From Porphyromonadaceae bacterium UBA7555 (GTDB lineage Bacteria; Bacteroidota; Bacteroidia; Bacteroidales; Muribaculaceae), in contig DLLT01000007.1 of assembly GCA_002478045.1 (NCBI GenBank), forward strand, positions 1 to 20,429: DNA of 20,429 nucleotides, read 5' to 3'. The position numbers and the translations under genes are program-made. Positions 1 through 7,269 of this stretch are shown here, piece after piece; the first letter of the stretch is position 1; the number at the start of each line of letters is the position of its first letter. The notes below the pieces were generated by a model that made no database searches, was not told where the DNA came from, and worked only from the letters and a program-made list of their open reading frames with translations.

Positions 1-27
1 GTAACCATCCGAAAAGGGCCGACTTGT
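1..27 (+). repeat. IS66 left terminal inverted repeat
   Basis: This sequence matches the reverse complement of 2058-2084 at 23 of 27 positions; mismatches are at positions 5, 15, 16 and 17. It begins GTAACCATCCG and ends GCCGACTTGT. Confidence 0.92.
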
Positions 28-67
28 GCATAGAAGTTTAGATGGCGAACTTTGCGGCAAAAAAGCC

Positions 68-481
68 ATGTTTAATTTAAACGAGAACAATCGGATAGTT
101 ATGGCGCAACATCCGAGTGATATGCGCATAGGTGTCAATGGAATGTGTGGACAGGTTCGCGCAGCAGGGCTTAATCCATCAAATGGTGATGTCTATATAT
201 TTGTGGGTAAAAGCCGCAAAATCATGAAACTGCTCCACTGGGAACGCGGCGGATATGTGATGTACTATAAGCGGCTGGAGTGCGGACGTTTTCATCCGCG
301 AATATTCCTGCGTCAAGGCTTCGGGTTTCGTTCGATGCGCTGGGACGAATTGGTGCTTCTTATGGAGGGAATATCGCCAAAAGTAGCACGTCGACGGCGG
401 TATGAAATGCTCAAATCGGCAGACAAAAAAAGTGCTTCCAAAAGCGAAAATAATGTCCGAAAAAGTTGGTTAACTCGCTGA
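68..481 (+). CDS. tnpB: IS66 accessory protein TnpB
   Basis: This 137-residue protein is the IS66 Orf2/TnpB accessory factor, needed with TnpC for transposition of this family although its biochemical role is unclear. Visible family signatures are the N-terminal hydrophobic-Asn start (MFNLNENN), DMRIGVNG, the central MKLLHWERGG followed by YYKRLECG, and the C-terminal FRSMRWDELVLLMEGI. The in-frame GTG at 26 would add 14 residues but overlaps the inverted repeat and does not match the usual family start, so I chose ATG 68. The stop lies 18 bases before the tnpC ATG at 500, so both are probably translated from one transcript. The lysine- and arginine-rich tail may be a nucleic-acid contact, which is inference. 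Confidence 0.9.
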   Translation: MFNLNENNRIVMAQHPSDMRIGVNGMCGQVRAAGLNPSNGDVYIFVGKSRKIMKLLHWERGGYVMYYKRLECGRFHPRIFLRQGFGFRSMRWDELVLLMEGISPKVARRRRYEMLKSADKKSASKSENNVRKSWLTR

Positions 482-496
482 TTGTTCGTATCTTTG
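466..496 (+). promoter_or_regulatory. Possible internal promoter ahead of tnpC
   Basis: A TTGG at 466-469 and TATCTTTG at 489-496 are separated by 19 bp, fitting the Bacteroidetes sigma pattern (TTTG, about 19-21 bp, TAnnTTTG). Transcription would begin at about 500-503, at the tnpC start codons, giving an almost leaderless mRNA. The match may be chance. Confidence 0.35.
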
Positions 497-499
497 TAT

Positions 500-2035
500 A
501 TGCAAAAGATGCCGACATACGAACAATTACTCGCCGAAAATGCAGAGCTGAAAGAGAAGAATCAGCGACAGCTTGAGCGTATCGCATACCTCGAGCGTGA
601 GCTTTACGGCCCAAAATCCGACCGCCGCTCTTTCCGGTATCCGGTCGACCAACCAAGCCTATTTGACGAGGTGTTCAATAAGGCTATGGACGAGAAAGCT
701 GCACAGATCGAGCAAGCTGTCTCCGAAATAGAAAAGGAGGCGGAGACACGCCGCGCGATGGCAAAGTCGGCAAAGCGCAAGAAAGCCGCGCGCCCCACCA
801 ATTACCTATATCATGGACTGGAAGAACGCACAACCGTGCTTATGCCCGAGGGCGTCAATCCCGATGAATATGATGTTATAGGTAAAGACGTGACGCGCAT
901 CCTGCATCGAGAGCCGGCCAAAGTCTGGGTAGAAGTAGTTGTAACCCCGATACTCCGCCATAAGTCAGACAAAAACCTGCCGTCACCTCGTATCTATCAA
1001 GCCCCCACTCCGGCAGCAATCATTGGAGGTAATCATGTCGGTGCGGACATGCTTGCGCAAATCATAATCGATAAATATCGCTATCATTTGCCGGAATATC
1101 GTCAGGCTAAGCAGTACGCCGACCTTGGCGTCACTCTACCGACATCGACAATAAACGATTGGGTACACGCCGTTGCCGCCAAACTCAATCCGTTATACGA
1201 AGCGCTGCGAAAGGATATCCGAACCGGAGACTATCTCCAGATAGACGAAGTGCCCTGGCGCATAGCCGATGTCAAAGACAAAAGTCGTAAAGGCTATGCT
1301 TGGCAGTTCAGGGACAATCGACCGCGAAGTCACGGGCTTTACTTCTTGTACATAAAAGGTTCGCGAGCAGGTGCAATACCGCGAGCCGAGCTACGCAACT
1401 TCCAAGGCGCAATACAGACCGACGGCTATGGAGTCTACGACTATTTTGAGACACAAGAAAATGTGACCCTACTGAGTTGCATGGCTCATGTACGTCGTAA
1501 GTTTACCGATGCACAGAAAGCGCATCCCCAATTGGCTGCGCAAGCCCTCAAGTGGATCGAAGTACTCTACAAGCTCGAAGCCAATCTCCAAGAGAATGAA
1601 GCCTCGGAAGATATAATCGCAGCCGAACGACAAGAAAAAGCCATACCGATTATGGAGGCTATGGAGAAATGGATGATGGCCATACACCCACAGTGTATGC
1701 CCCAAGACCCTATGGGCAAAGCCTTAGACTACGCCTATAAACTATGGCCAAGACTACGCCGCTATGCGTTGGACGGTCGATACGCAATCGACAACAACCC
1801 TGTCGAACGAGGTCAACGGCCAACGGTACTCGGACGCAAAAACTACTTATTCAGCAAAAGCAACTCCGGCGCCGTAGACAACGCAATCTTCTATTCACTA
1901 ATCGGTAGTTGTGATGTTGTCGGCATCAATCCGCTGGAGTGGTTAATCTACGTCTTGAATAACCTCCACGATGACACTCCGCCGGAACAGATAAAACAAA
2001 TGCTGCCCTTCTACTACAAAAAAACTCGCGAGTAA
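500..2035 (+). CDS. tnpC: IS66 transposase TnpC (DDE type)
   Basis: This 511-residue protein is the DDE transposase of the element. The N-terminus (about residues 5-38) is a heptad-rich coiled coil followed by the typical YGPKSDR motif. The catalytic acidic triad appears as D249 in LQIDEVPW, D308 in IQTDGYGVYD and E436 in DNNPVERGQRP. The zinc/HTH-associated family motif shows as SCMAHVRRKF (326-335), and a C-terminal IS66 domain ends with NPLEWLIYVLNNL. Length is normal for the family. I chose ATG 500; TTG 482 and ATG 509 are alternatives. The stop codon TAA (2033-2035) lies in the loop of the following terminator. No frameshift or internal stop is present, so the enzyme should be functional. 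Confidence 0.95.
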   Translation: MQKMPTYEQLLAENAELKEKNQRQLERIAYLERELYGPKSDRRSFRYPVDQPSLFDEVFNKAMDEKAAQIEQAVSEIEKEAETRRAMAKSAKRKKAARPTNYLYHGLEERTTVLMPEGVNPDEYDVIGKDVTRILHREPAKVWVEVVVTPILRHKSDKNLPSPRIYQAPTPAAIIGGNHVGADMLAQIIIDKYRYHLPEYRQAKQYADLGVTLPTSTINDWVHAVAAKLNPLYEALRKDIRTGDYLQIDEVPWRIADVKDKSRKGYAWQFRDNRPRSHGLYFLYIKGSRAGAIPRAELRNFQGAIQTDGYGVYDYFETQENVTLLSCMAHVRRKFTDAQKAHPQLAAQALKWIEVLYKLEANLQENEASEDIIAAERQEKAIPIMEAMEKWMMAIHPQCMPQDPMGKALDYAYKLWPRLRRYALDGRYAIDNNPVERGQRPTVLGRKNYLFSKSNSGAVDNAIFYSLIGSCDVVGINPLEWLIYVLNNLHDDTPPEQIKQMLPFYYKKTRE

Positions 2036-2051
2036 TCTCGCGAGTTTTTTT
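2018..2051 (+). terminator. Intrinsic terminator at the end of tnpC
   Basis: CTCGCGAG (2025-2032), a TAAT loop and CTCGCGAG (2037-2044) form a perfect 8-bp stem, flanked by A7 on the left and T7 on the right, which extends pairing to 15 bp and gives a U-tract on either strand. It should end tnpC transcripts and also minus-strand transcripts leaving the LD-carboxypeptidase gene. The tnpC stop codon sits in the loop. Confidence 0.88.
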
Positions 2052-2057
2052 GTCCTA

Positions 2058-2084
2058 ACAAGTCGGCTTATTTCGGATGCTTAC
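2058..2084 (-). repeat. IS66 right terminal inverted repeat
   Basis: Read on the minus strand it begins GTAAGCATCCG and ends GCCGACTTGT, pairing with bases 1-27. The first bases outside the element are ACGGATGC, the likely right copy of the target duplication. Confidence 0.92.
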
Positions 2085-2122
2085 ACGGATGCCGCTTACG
2101 CTATTGTTTGTGTCGTACCTTG

Positions 2123-3049
2123 TTATGACCAGTAAATGAGGTCGGAGGTGTCTCCGGCAGTGACTTTGAGTGTCACTTGTGCGCCTTCGACTACCGGGAC
2201 ATTGTGCTGTACGTGTCCTATGGGGACATTGAAGGCCACGGGGAAGTTGTAGGGCGACACCATATCGGCGATCATATCGTTCATGTCTGAGTATGAGGCA
2301 TCAGCCTTGTACTCGGTGAATTGTCCTACCATAAGGCCACGCAACGATGGTAGTATGCCGGAGATACGAAGCTGATACATAATGCGTTCGATCTTGTAAA
2401 TGGGCTCGGAAACATCCTCGATGAAAAGGATGCTGTCGCGGCGCAGCAAGTCGAAACGGGTGTCCAGCAGGTCGGCAAGTACGGCGAGATTGCCGCCGTA
2501 GAGCGTGCCGCTGGCTATGCCGGGGCGGTCGTGTCGCGGATCGGTGGCGAAGGATACCGGGTTGCGTCGGCCTTGCAGCAGGTCAAAGAGCCGGGCATTG
2601 TCCTCATCATCGGCTCCGCGGCGTATGGCATCGGTCATTGAACCGTGTATTGAGGCTATGCCGTGGCGTATCATCAGTGCGTGCAGGGCCGAAATATCAC
2701 TGAAGCCCACCACCCATTTGGGGTCGGCGGCGAGGTCTAATTTGTCGAGACTGTCAAGCAGGTGCACTACGCCGTATCCGCCGCGGCTGCATATTATGGC
2801 GCGTACTTCCGGGTCGGTAAGCGCGGCGGCCAGGTCGTCATAACGTTCGCTGTCCTTGCCCGAGTAATTGCCGTATCGGCCGAGGGTGTGGGGCATAATT
2901 CGTACTTTCCAACCAAAGTCGCGGAGTACGGCGGCAGCGCCGTTGACTTTGTCCTCGCTTATTGGTCCGGCCGGGCTGCATATTGCTATCGTATCGCCAT
3001 GCCTGAGCGGCTGTGGCATCTTGGCCTTTGTTTCTGTTAAGTCAGTCAT
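2123..3049 (-). CDS. ldcA: LD-carboxypeptidase (peptidase S66)
   Basis: This 308-residue protein belongs to peptidase family S66 (LdcA/MccF), which removes the terminal D-alanine from murein tetrapeptides during peptidoglycan recycling. The N-terminal part has the HGDTIAICSPAGP start and the CSRGGYG loop (88-93). The Ser-Glu-His triad fits S117 in GFSD, E211 in FIEDVSEP and H279 in IGHVQHNVPV; GTLYGGNL (181-188) and the KIERIMYQL segment are also typical. Length is normal and there is no signal peptide, agreeing with a cytoplasmic recycling role. It lies 80 bp downstream of the dnaX region on the same strand and may share its transcript. MccF-type immunity proteins are in the same family; the size and motifs do not separate them fully. 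Confidence 0.92.
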   Translation of the reverse strand: MTDLTETKAKMPQPLRHGDTIAICSPAGPISEDKVNGAAAVLRDFGWKVRIMPHTLGRYGNYSGKDSERYDDLAAALTDPEVRAIICSRGGYGVVHLLDSLDKLDLAADPKWVVGFSDISALHALMIRHGIASIHGSMTDAIRRGADDEDNARLFDLLQGRRNPVSFATDPRHDRPGIASGTLYGGNLAVLADLLDTRFDLLRRDSILFIEDVSEPIYKIERIMYQLRISGILPSLRGLMVGQFTEYKADASYSDMNDMIADMVSPYNFPVAFNVPIGHVQHNVPVVEGAQVTLKVTAGDTSDLIYWS

Positions 3050-3129
3050 AGATATATCCGTTTACAATATAAATAAGTGAATATGAGTAAGTATGATTTG
3101 TATGTAATGTTTTTTGTCGAGACGATTGG

Positions 3130-3819
3130 TCAATCGAGTTTAAGTTCGAGAGTATCTATAAGGTCGCGCACGCCGGGATGTTTGTCTATGATATGAGCCA
3201 ACACTTCGCGCTGATTCCAGGACATGGGCGAGTCTTTGGCGTCCTTGACCGAGAAGTCTATGGCGATATTGTCGTTGGCAAGCGCATCGTGCAGATGCTT
3301 CAGCAGCGAGGGCATCACGTCTTTCATCTGGTCTTCTTGCAGGGTGTTTTCGACGTTCATAGTATAATGTGTCGAAGTGGCATCCTTGCGCATAGGAGGA
3401 CAGGCGCGCATAGTGTTGATGACGATATGCTGCGTGGGGTTGGCATCGATGAAAGCCTTCCAGACTTTTTCGAAGGCTTCATCGGAGAAAGGCTCGTTAC
3501 GTAAAGCTGTCGAACTCGGTGTATCAACGTATTTCTCCTCGGCCGGGCGCTCAATGCCGTGTCTGAGGCTCACTCCGGGGGTTTGCAGATTGGTGCGTAG
3601 CCCGTGTATCACTGCGCCGTTGAATGCCGGGGCATGCGGTGTGGTACCTGTCGCCATCGCTGCTGCCCGAGCCGCGGGTGCAGCCGTCCGGGCCACGGCT
3701 GCGGGAGCTGTGGCTCGGGGCGCGGCCGAGGTGGCCGGCGCGGCCGTGTGCATTGCGGCTATTTGGTCGAGAGGCCCCCCGAAGTCGCCGTCGAGTTCGA
3801 GGGGCTCAGTAGTTGGCAC
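3130..3819 (-). CDS. dnaX: DnaX C-terminal part (tau-specific domains, -1 frame)
   Basis: This open frame of up to 229 residues (first possible start GTG 3819) overlaps the end of the dnaX core frame in the -1 frame. The first 65 or so residues are an Ala/Pro/Thr linker. From about residue 112 (PFSDEAFEKVWKAF) it matches my recollection of the C-terminal domain of Bacteroidetes DnaX, including the final region of Pro-Gly-Val-Arg-Asp-Leu and the closing LELKLD. It has no sensible independent N-terminus. Joined at the G6 run 3775-3780, the two parts give about 588 residues, normal for full-length DnaX in this phylum. I infer it is made as the tau extension by -1 frameshifting, or that one G is missing from the assembly. 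Independent initiation at the GTG is possible but less likely. Confidence 0.85.
   Translation of the reverse strand: MPTTEPLELDGDFGGPLDQIAAMHTAAPATSAAPRATAPAAVARTAAPAARAAAMATGTTPHAPAFNGAVIHGLRTNLQTPGVSLRHGIERPAEEKYVDTPSSTALRNEPFSDEAFEKVWKAFIDANPTQHIVINTMRACPPMRKDATSTHYTMNVENTLQEDQMKDVMPSLLKHLHDALANDNIAIDFSVKDAKDSPMSWNQREVLAHIIDKHPGVRDLIDTLELKLD
3666..3719 (-). other. Nested GC-rich inverted repeats downstream of the dnaX slip site
   Basis: Perfect 8-bp arms at 3666-3673 and 3712-3719 enclose a second perfect 8-bp stem with a 7-nt loop (3680-3702). A smaller 5-bp stem with a 3-nt loop lies at 3733-3745, 28 nt past the heptamer. They could stall ribosomes in the -1 frame mRNA, but the region encodes a GC-rich alanine linker, which makes such palindromes likely by chance. 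Confidence 0.35.
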
Positions 3820-4895
3820 AGTCGGATGAGCGACAGCTCAACCAGGAACTGTTTGTTTGATGCCGTGCGGTAGTTAAGATCCGCGTAGTTGCATATCGCC
3901 ATAGCCCGGTAGAAGAATTCGGGGGGTAGGCCGGCGGCGCGTTTGGCCATAGCCTGGCGGATGTCGTCCGTGGCTTCGATGAGCGGTAATGTCACCGGAT
4001 TGGCGGCGCACATCAGGTCACGCAGATATGCGCCGAGGCCGTTGATGAAGAACAGCGAATCGAAGCCGTGAGCCCTGACCTCGTTGTACACCAGCAGCGC
4101 GGCTGACACGTCTTGATTGGCAAAAGCATCTACGAGGCGCTCGAAGTAGCTGTTGTCTAAGACGTTGAGGTTGGCTATGGTGGAAGCATAGGTGATGTTT
4201 CCGCGTGACGATGCGGCCACTTGGTCAAATATGGACAGTGCATCGCGCATGGCGCCATCGGCGTGGTGGGCGATGACGCTCAGTGCTGCCGGCTCGGCGG
4301 TGATGCCTTCGTTTTGTGCCACATATTGCAGATGTGCCACCATATCGGATATTGTAATGCGGTTGAAATCATAGATTTGGCAGCGCGACAATATCGTGGG
4401 TATGATTTTGTGCTTCTCGGTGGTGGCCAGAATAAATATGGCATGTGCCGGCGGTTCCTCAAGGGTCTTGAGGAAAGCGTTGAACGCGGCGGTGGACAGC
4501 ATGTGCACCTCATCGATGATGAATACACGGTATCGGCCCATGGTCGGTGGTACAAGCACTTGGTCGATAAGGGCTTTCATATCGTCGATGCCGTTGTGCG
4601 AGGCGGCGTCCAATTCTATGATATTGAGCGAGCGGCCTTCGTTGAAGCTGCGGCACGAATCGCACTCGTTGCATGCTTCGCCATCGGGCGTGCGGTGGGT
4701 GCAGTTGATGGTTTTGGCAAATATGCGGGCGCACGAGGTCTTGCCTACGCCTCGGCTGCCGCAAAACAGATAGGCGTGGGCAAGGCGGTCACTTGCGATG
4801 GCGTTTTTCAGTGTCACCGTCAGCGCCTTTTGCCCGACGACGCTGTCAAACGTCGAGGGACGATACTTGCGTGCAGATACTACGTAATGTTCCAT
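3759..4895 (-). CDS. dnaX: DNA polymerase III subunit gamma/tau, AAA+ core (short form)
   Basis: This 378-residue frame encodes domains I-III of the DnaX clamp-loader ATPase, which loads the beta sliding clamp. Visible are the start VSARKYRPSTFDSVVGQ, Walker A GSRGVGKTS (46-54), four zinc-ligand cysteines C65, C75, C78 and C81, Walker B IIDEVHML (126-133), sensor-1 LATTE (156-160) and the SRC arginine finger (170-172). Domain III ends with FLVELSLIRLCQL. Soon after, the frame runs through G6 and stops at TAG 3759-3761, while the missing C-terminal domains continue in the -1 frame. The product therefore resembles the E. coli gamma form. The start is ATG 4895. The gene follows the dehydrogenase by 83 bp; no clear -7 box was seen between them. 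Confidence 0.95.
   Translation of the reverse strand: MEHYVVSARKYRPSTFDSVVGQKALTVTLKNAIASDRLAHAYLFCGSRGVGKTSCARIFAKTINCTHRTPDGEACNECDSCRSFNEGRSLNIIELDAASHNGIDDMKALIDQVLVPPTMGRYRVFIIDEVHMLSTAAFNAFLKTLEEPPAHAIFILATTEKHKIIPTILSRCQIYDFNRITISDMVAHLQYVAQNEGITAEPAALSVIAHHADGAMRDALSIFDQVAASSRGNITYASTIANLNVLDNSYFERLVDAFANQDVSAALLVYNEVRAHGFDSLFFINGLGAYLRDLMCAANPVTLPLIEATDDIRQAMAKRAAGLPPEFFYRAMAICNYADLNYRTASNKQFLVELSLIRLCQLLSPSNSTATSGGLSTK
3774..3780 (-). promoter_or_regulatory. Candidate -1 frameshift heptamer in dnaX
   Basis: On the minus strand, in the dnaX zero frame, the codons TCG GGG GGC contain G_GGG_GGC, which fits the X_XXY_YYZ slippery pattern. Slipping back one base lets both Gly codons re-pair as GGG GGG and continues into the frame at 3130-3773. 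Without slipping, translation ends four sense codons later at TAG. The same run could slip during transcription or be a base-calling error. Confidence 0.5.
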
Positions 4896-4978
4896 GTAGG
4901 TGAGGTATGGGAACTGTGAGAATATGGGGAGATGGCGACTGTGGCTATATTAGCATTATTGCCATAATAGGCCGGGGC

Positions 4979-6187
4979 TTACAGCTCCAAGTCTTCGCCG
5001 ATGATTTCGTGCCAGGGTAAGCCTTGTTTGTTCAGCTGTTCCATAAACGGATCGGGATCGAATTCTTCGACATTGAACACTCCGGCGCGACGCCATTTGC
5101 CCGTGAGGAACATCATTGCGCCGATCATCGCCGGAACGCCGGTGGTGTAGCTGACGGCCTGCATACCGGTCTCGAGGTACGAAGCGTGATGGCTGCAGTT
5201 GTTGTATATATAATATGTGAGAGGTTTACCGTCCTTGCCTATGCCGCTGATGCGACATCCGATACTGGTCTCGCCGGTGTAGTTTTCACCCAGGTCCTGC
5301 GGATTGGGAAGTACGGCCTTGAGAAATTGCAACGGTATGATTTCCTGTCCGTTGTACATTACCGGGTCGATGCGAGCCATGCCTATGTCTTGGATTACGC
5401 GTAGATGGGTCAGGTACTCCTGTCCGAAGGTCATCCAGAAGCGAGCGCGGCGTATTGTGGGGAAATTGAGCACGAGGCTCTCCAGCTCCTCATGATACAT
5501 AAGATAGCTGTCGCGCGGCCCTATATTGGGATATGTCAGCGACTTGTGTATCTCCAGCGGGCCGGTGGTAATCCACCGGCCGTCTTGCCAGTAACGTCCG
5601 TTTTGGGTGATTTCGCGGATGTTGATTTCGGGGTTGAAATTGGTGGCAAAGGCCTTGCCGTGGTTTCCGGCGTTGCAGTCGACGATATCCAGGGTCTCCA
5701 TAGCCTTGAAGTAGTGCTTGGCGGCGTATGCGGTGAATATCCCGCTGACGCCCGGGTCGAATCCGCAGCCGAGTATGGCCGTAAGGCCGGCATCGGCAAA
5801 GCGCTGACGGTAAGCCCATTGCCACGAATACTCGAAGTGAGCCTCGTCGCGCGGTTCGTAGTTGGCCGTATCCATATAATTGACGCCGCATTGCAGGCAT
5901 GCCTCCATAATGGTAAGATCCTGATATGGCAAGGCGACATTAATTACAAGCTCGGGCTTGTGGCGGCGCAGCAGCTCGCACAACTGAGCCACGTCGTCGG
6001 CATCAACGCTGTCGGCCTTGATGCTTTTGTGATTGTACTTTTCGGAGAGTAACTTGGCCAGGGCTTGGCACTTGGAGAGTGTGCGTGTGGCGATGACGAT
6101 GTCGGTGAAGACTTCGGGATTTTGGGCGCATTTGTGGGCGACAACTGTACCTACGCCGCCGGCGCCGATGATGAGGACTTTTGACAT
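4979..6187 (-). CDS. Carboxynorspermidine/carboxyspermidine dehydrogenase-like (saccharopine dehydrogenase family)
   Basis: This 402-residue protein has an N-terminal Rossmann NAD(P) site, VLIIGAGGVG (GAGGVG at 8-13), and the substrate domain of the saccharopine dehydrogenase family with CGFDPGVSG, NAGNHG and a C-terminal TTGVPAMIGAMM segment. Length and motifs fit the bacterial carboxynorspermidine/carboxyspermidine dehydrogenases, which reductively couple aspartate semialdehyde to a diamine in the alternative spermidine route used by many Bacteroidetes. The partner decarboxylase is not in the window, so the exact substrate is inferred. It lies 35 bp after the membrane-protein gene and 83 bp before dnaX, all on the minus strand. 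A lysine-pathway saccharopine dehydrogenase is the main alternative, but the fit is poorer. Confidence 0.85.
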   Translation of the reverse strand: MSKVLIIGAGGVGTVVAHKCAQNPEVFTDIVIATRTLSKCQALAKLLSEKYNHKSIKADSVDADDVAQLCELLRRHKPELVINVALPYQDLTIMEACLQCGVNYMDTANYEPRDEAHFEYSWQWAYRQRFADAGLTAILGCGFDPGVSGIFTAYAAKHYFKAMETLDIVDCNAGNHGKAFATNFNPEINIREITQNGRYWQDGRWITTGPLEIHKSLTYPNIGPRDSYLMYHEELESLVLNFPTIRRARFWMTFGQEYLTHLRVIQDIGMARIDPVMYNGQEIIPLQFLKAVLPNPQDLGENYTGETSIGCRISGIGKDGKPLTYYIYNNCSHHASYLETGMQAVSYTTGVPAMIGAMMFLTGKWRRAGVFNVEEFDPDPFMEQLNKQGLPWHEIIGEDLEL

Positions 6188-6222
6188 TATGCTATGTTTT
6201 TGTTTTTGTCTGAAATGAGGAT

Positions 6223-7269
6223 TTAGTTATTGCCCTTGGATGACTTCTTGTCAATGGCGATGCATACAAAGGTGAAAATACCCAAAAGTATGAGTAGCGC
6301 TGTCTGCGCTCCCATTACGAGGTTGGCAAAAGCTGTTGCCGGACCTTTGGCCAGACCGTAAATACCTAAGGCAAAGATTATGGACCATTGCCACGGACCT
6401 ATGCCGCCGTTTGACGGTACTCCCATGCTCAGGCTGGAGAATACAAAGGCGACAAGCACGGCCAGTGCGGTGTGCTGTGACACGATGTCGGCCGTGAAGT
6501 CGAATGCAAAGAATGCTATGTATAATTGTAAGAAATAGCAGCCCCAGATGCATACGGTGAGTATTAGCCAGCGCACTTTGCCGGGCATGGTAAATATGGC
6601 TGCAAAGCCGTTCCATAGTCCGCGCACAAAGTCTCGGAAGCGTCGCAAACTCTTATTCTCGGTTTTGCGCGCCAACATCCACCACAATATGGCGACAAAT
6701 ACCACGAAGGCCACCCAAAGCCATGGCGAGGCCAGCATACGGCCGATGCCTTCGAGACCGTGCGTGGTCGAGAGGTACTGCGAGAGCGCTCCGGCGGCCA
6801 GAATAAAGGTCACGATGGTGAGCAACAGGACGGTGACGGTGTCGGCAAGGCGATCGGCGACCATACTGCCGAATACCTTGGAGAACGGGGCGTCCTGACG
6901 TCGTGCGATATATCCCGAGCGCCAAATTTCGCCCAATCGCGGAAGTACGAGGTTGACGGCGTATGTGCCGAAAATGCTCAATACCAGGGCAAACAAAGGC
7001 GGGTTGACGCCGATTGCGCGCAGCTGTATGCGCCAGCGCATGGCGCGGAAGATATGACTGAAGATGCTGATAAATAACGCTAATGCTATCCATTGGAAAT
7101 GGCATTGTTCGCGGATGATTTGTACCATCTCGTCCCAGTCCATTCCGTCGAAGAGCAGTTTGCACAGCAGTACGCTCACCACCAGCGGGATGCCGTATCG
7201 CAGGATGATGCCGAATGCACGTTTGGCCTTATTCGGCGCGGCGGCTGTCGGTGTCGTTTCGGTGCTCAT
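6223..7269 (-). CDS. UPF0104 / LPG-synthase TM-domain (flippase-like) membrane protein
   Basis: This 348-residue protein is an integral inner-membrane protein with about eight hydrophobic helices, roughly at 22-42, 58-78, 91-110, 143-162, 183-202, 233-255, 266-284 and 316-340. Two family signatures of the lysylphosphatidylglycerol synthase membrane domain (UPF0104) are clear: LPRLGEIWRSGY (109-120) and PSNGGIGPWQW (285-295). The soluble aminoacyl-transferase domain of MprF is absent, so it is a stand-alone flippase-like member; related proteins are implicated in moving lipids or lipid-linked glycans, but the substrate here is unknown. Its ATG overlaps the TAA of the dipeptidase gene (TAATG), so translation is probably coupled. 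Confidence 0.87.
   Translation of the reverse strand: MSTETTPTAAAPNKAKRAFGIILRYGIPLVVSVLLCKLLFDGMDWDEMVQIIREQCHFQWIALALFISIFSHIFRAMRWRIQLRAIGVNPPLFALVLSIFGTYAVNLVLPRLGEIWRSGYIARRQDAPFSKVFGSMVADRLADTVTVLLLTIVTFILAAGALSQYLSTTHGLEGIGRMLASPWLWVAFVVFVAILWWMLARKTENKSLRRFRDFVRGLWNGFAAIFTMPGKVRWLILTVCIWGCYFLQLYIAFFAFDFTADIVSQHTALAVLVAFVFSSLSMGVPSNGGIGPWQWSIIFALGIYGLAKGPATAFANLVMGAQTALLILLGIFTFVCIAIDKKSSKGNN

Larger units (their letters stand above)
1..2084 (+). mobile_element. Complete IS66-family insertion sequence
   Basis: The element is bounded by 27-bp imperfect inverted repeats that begin GTAA, as is usual for IS66, and match at 23 of 27 positions. Inside are tnpB and the DDE transposase tnpC, both intact and on the plus strand. 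There is no tnpA (orf1); tnpB starts almost directly after the left repeat. A hairpin terminator overlaps the end of tnpC. The left end is base 1 of the window, so the left flank and the expected 8-bp target duplication cannot be seen; the right flank begins ACGGATGC. The insertion lies about 40 bp beyond the 3' end of the LD-carboxypeptidase gene and disrupts nothing visible. All parts look functional, so the element may be active. Confidence 0.93.

Noticed and set aside
4221..4919. A 232-codon plus-strand frame opposite dnaX
   Set aside because: It lies entirely opposite conserved ATPase motifs and has no independent support.
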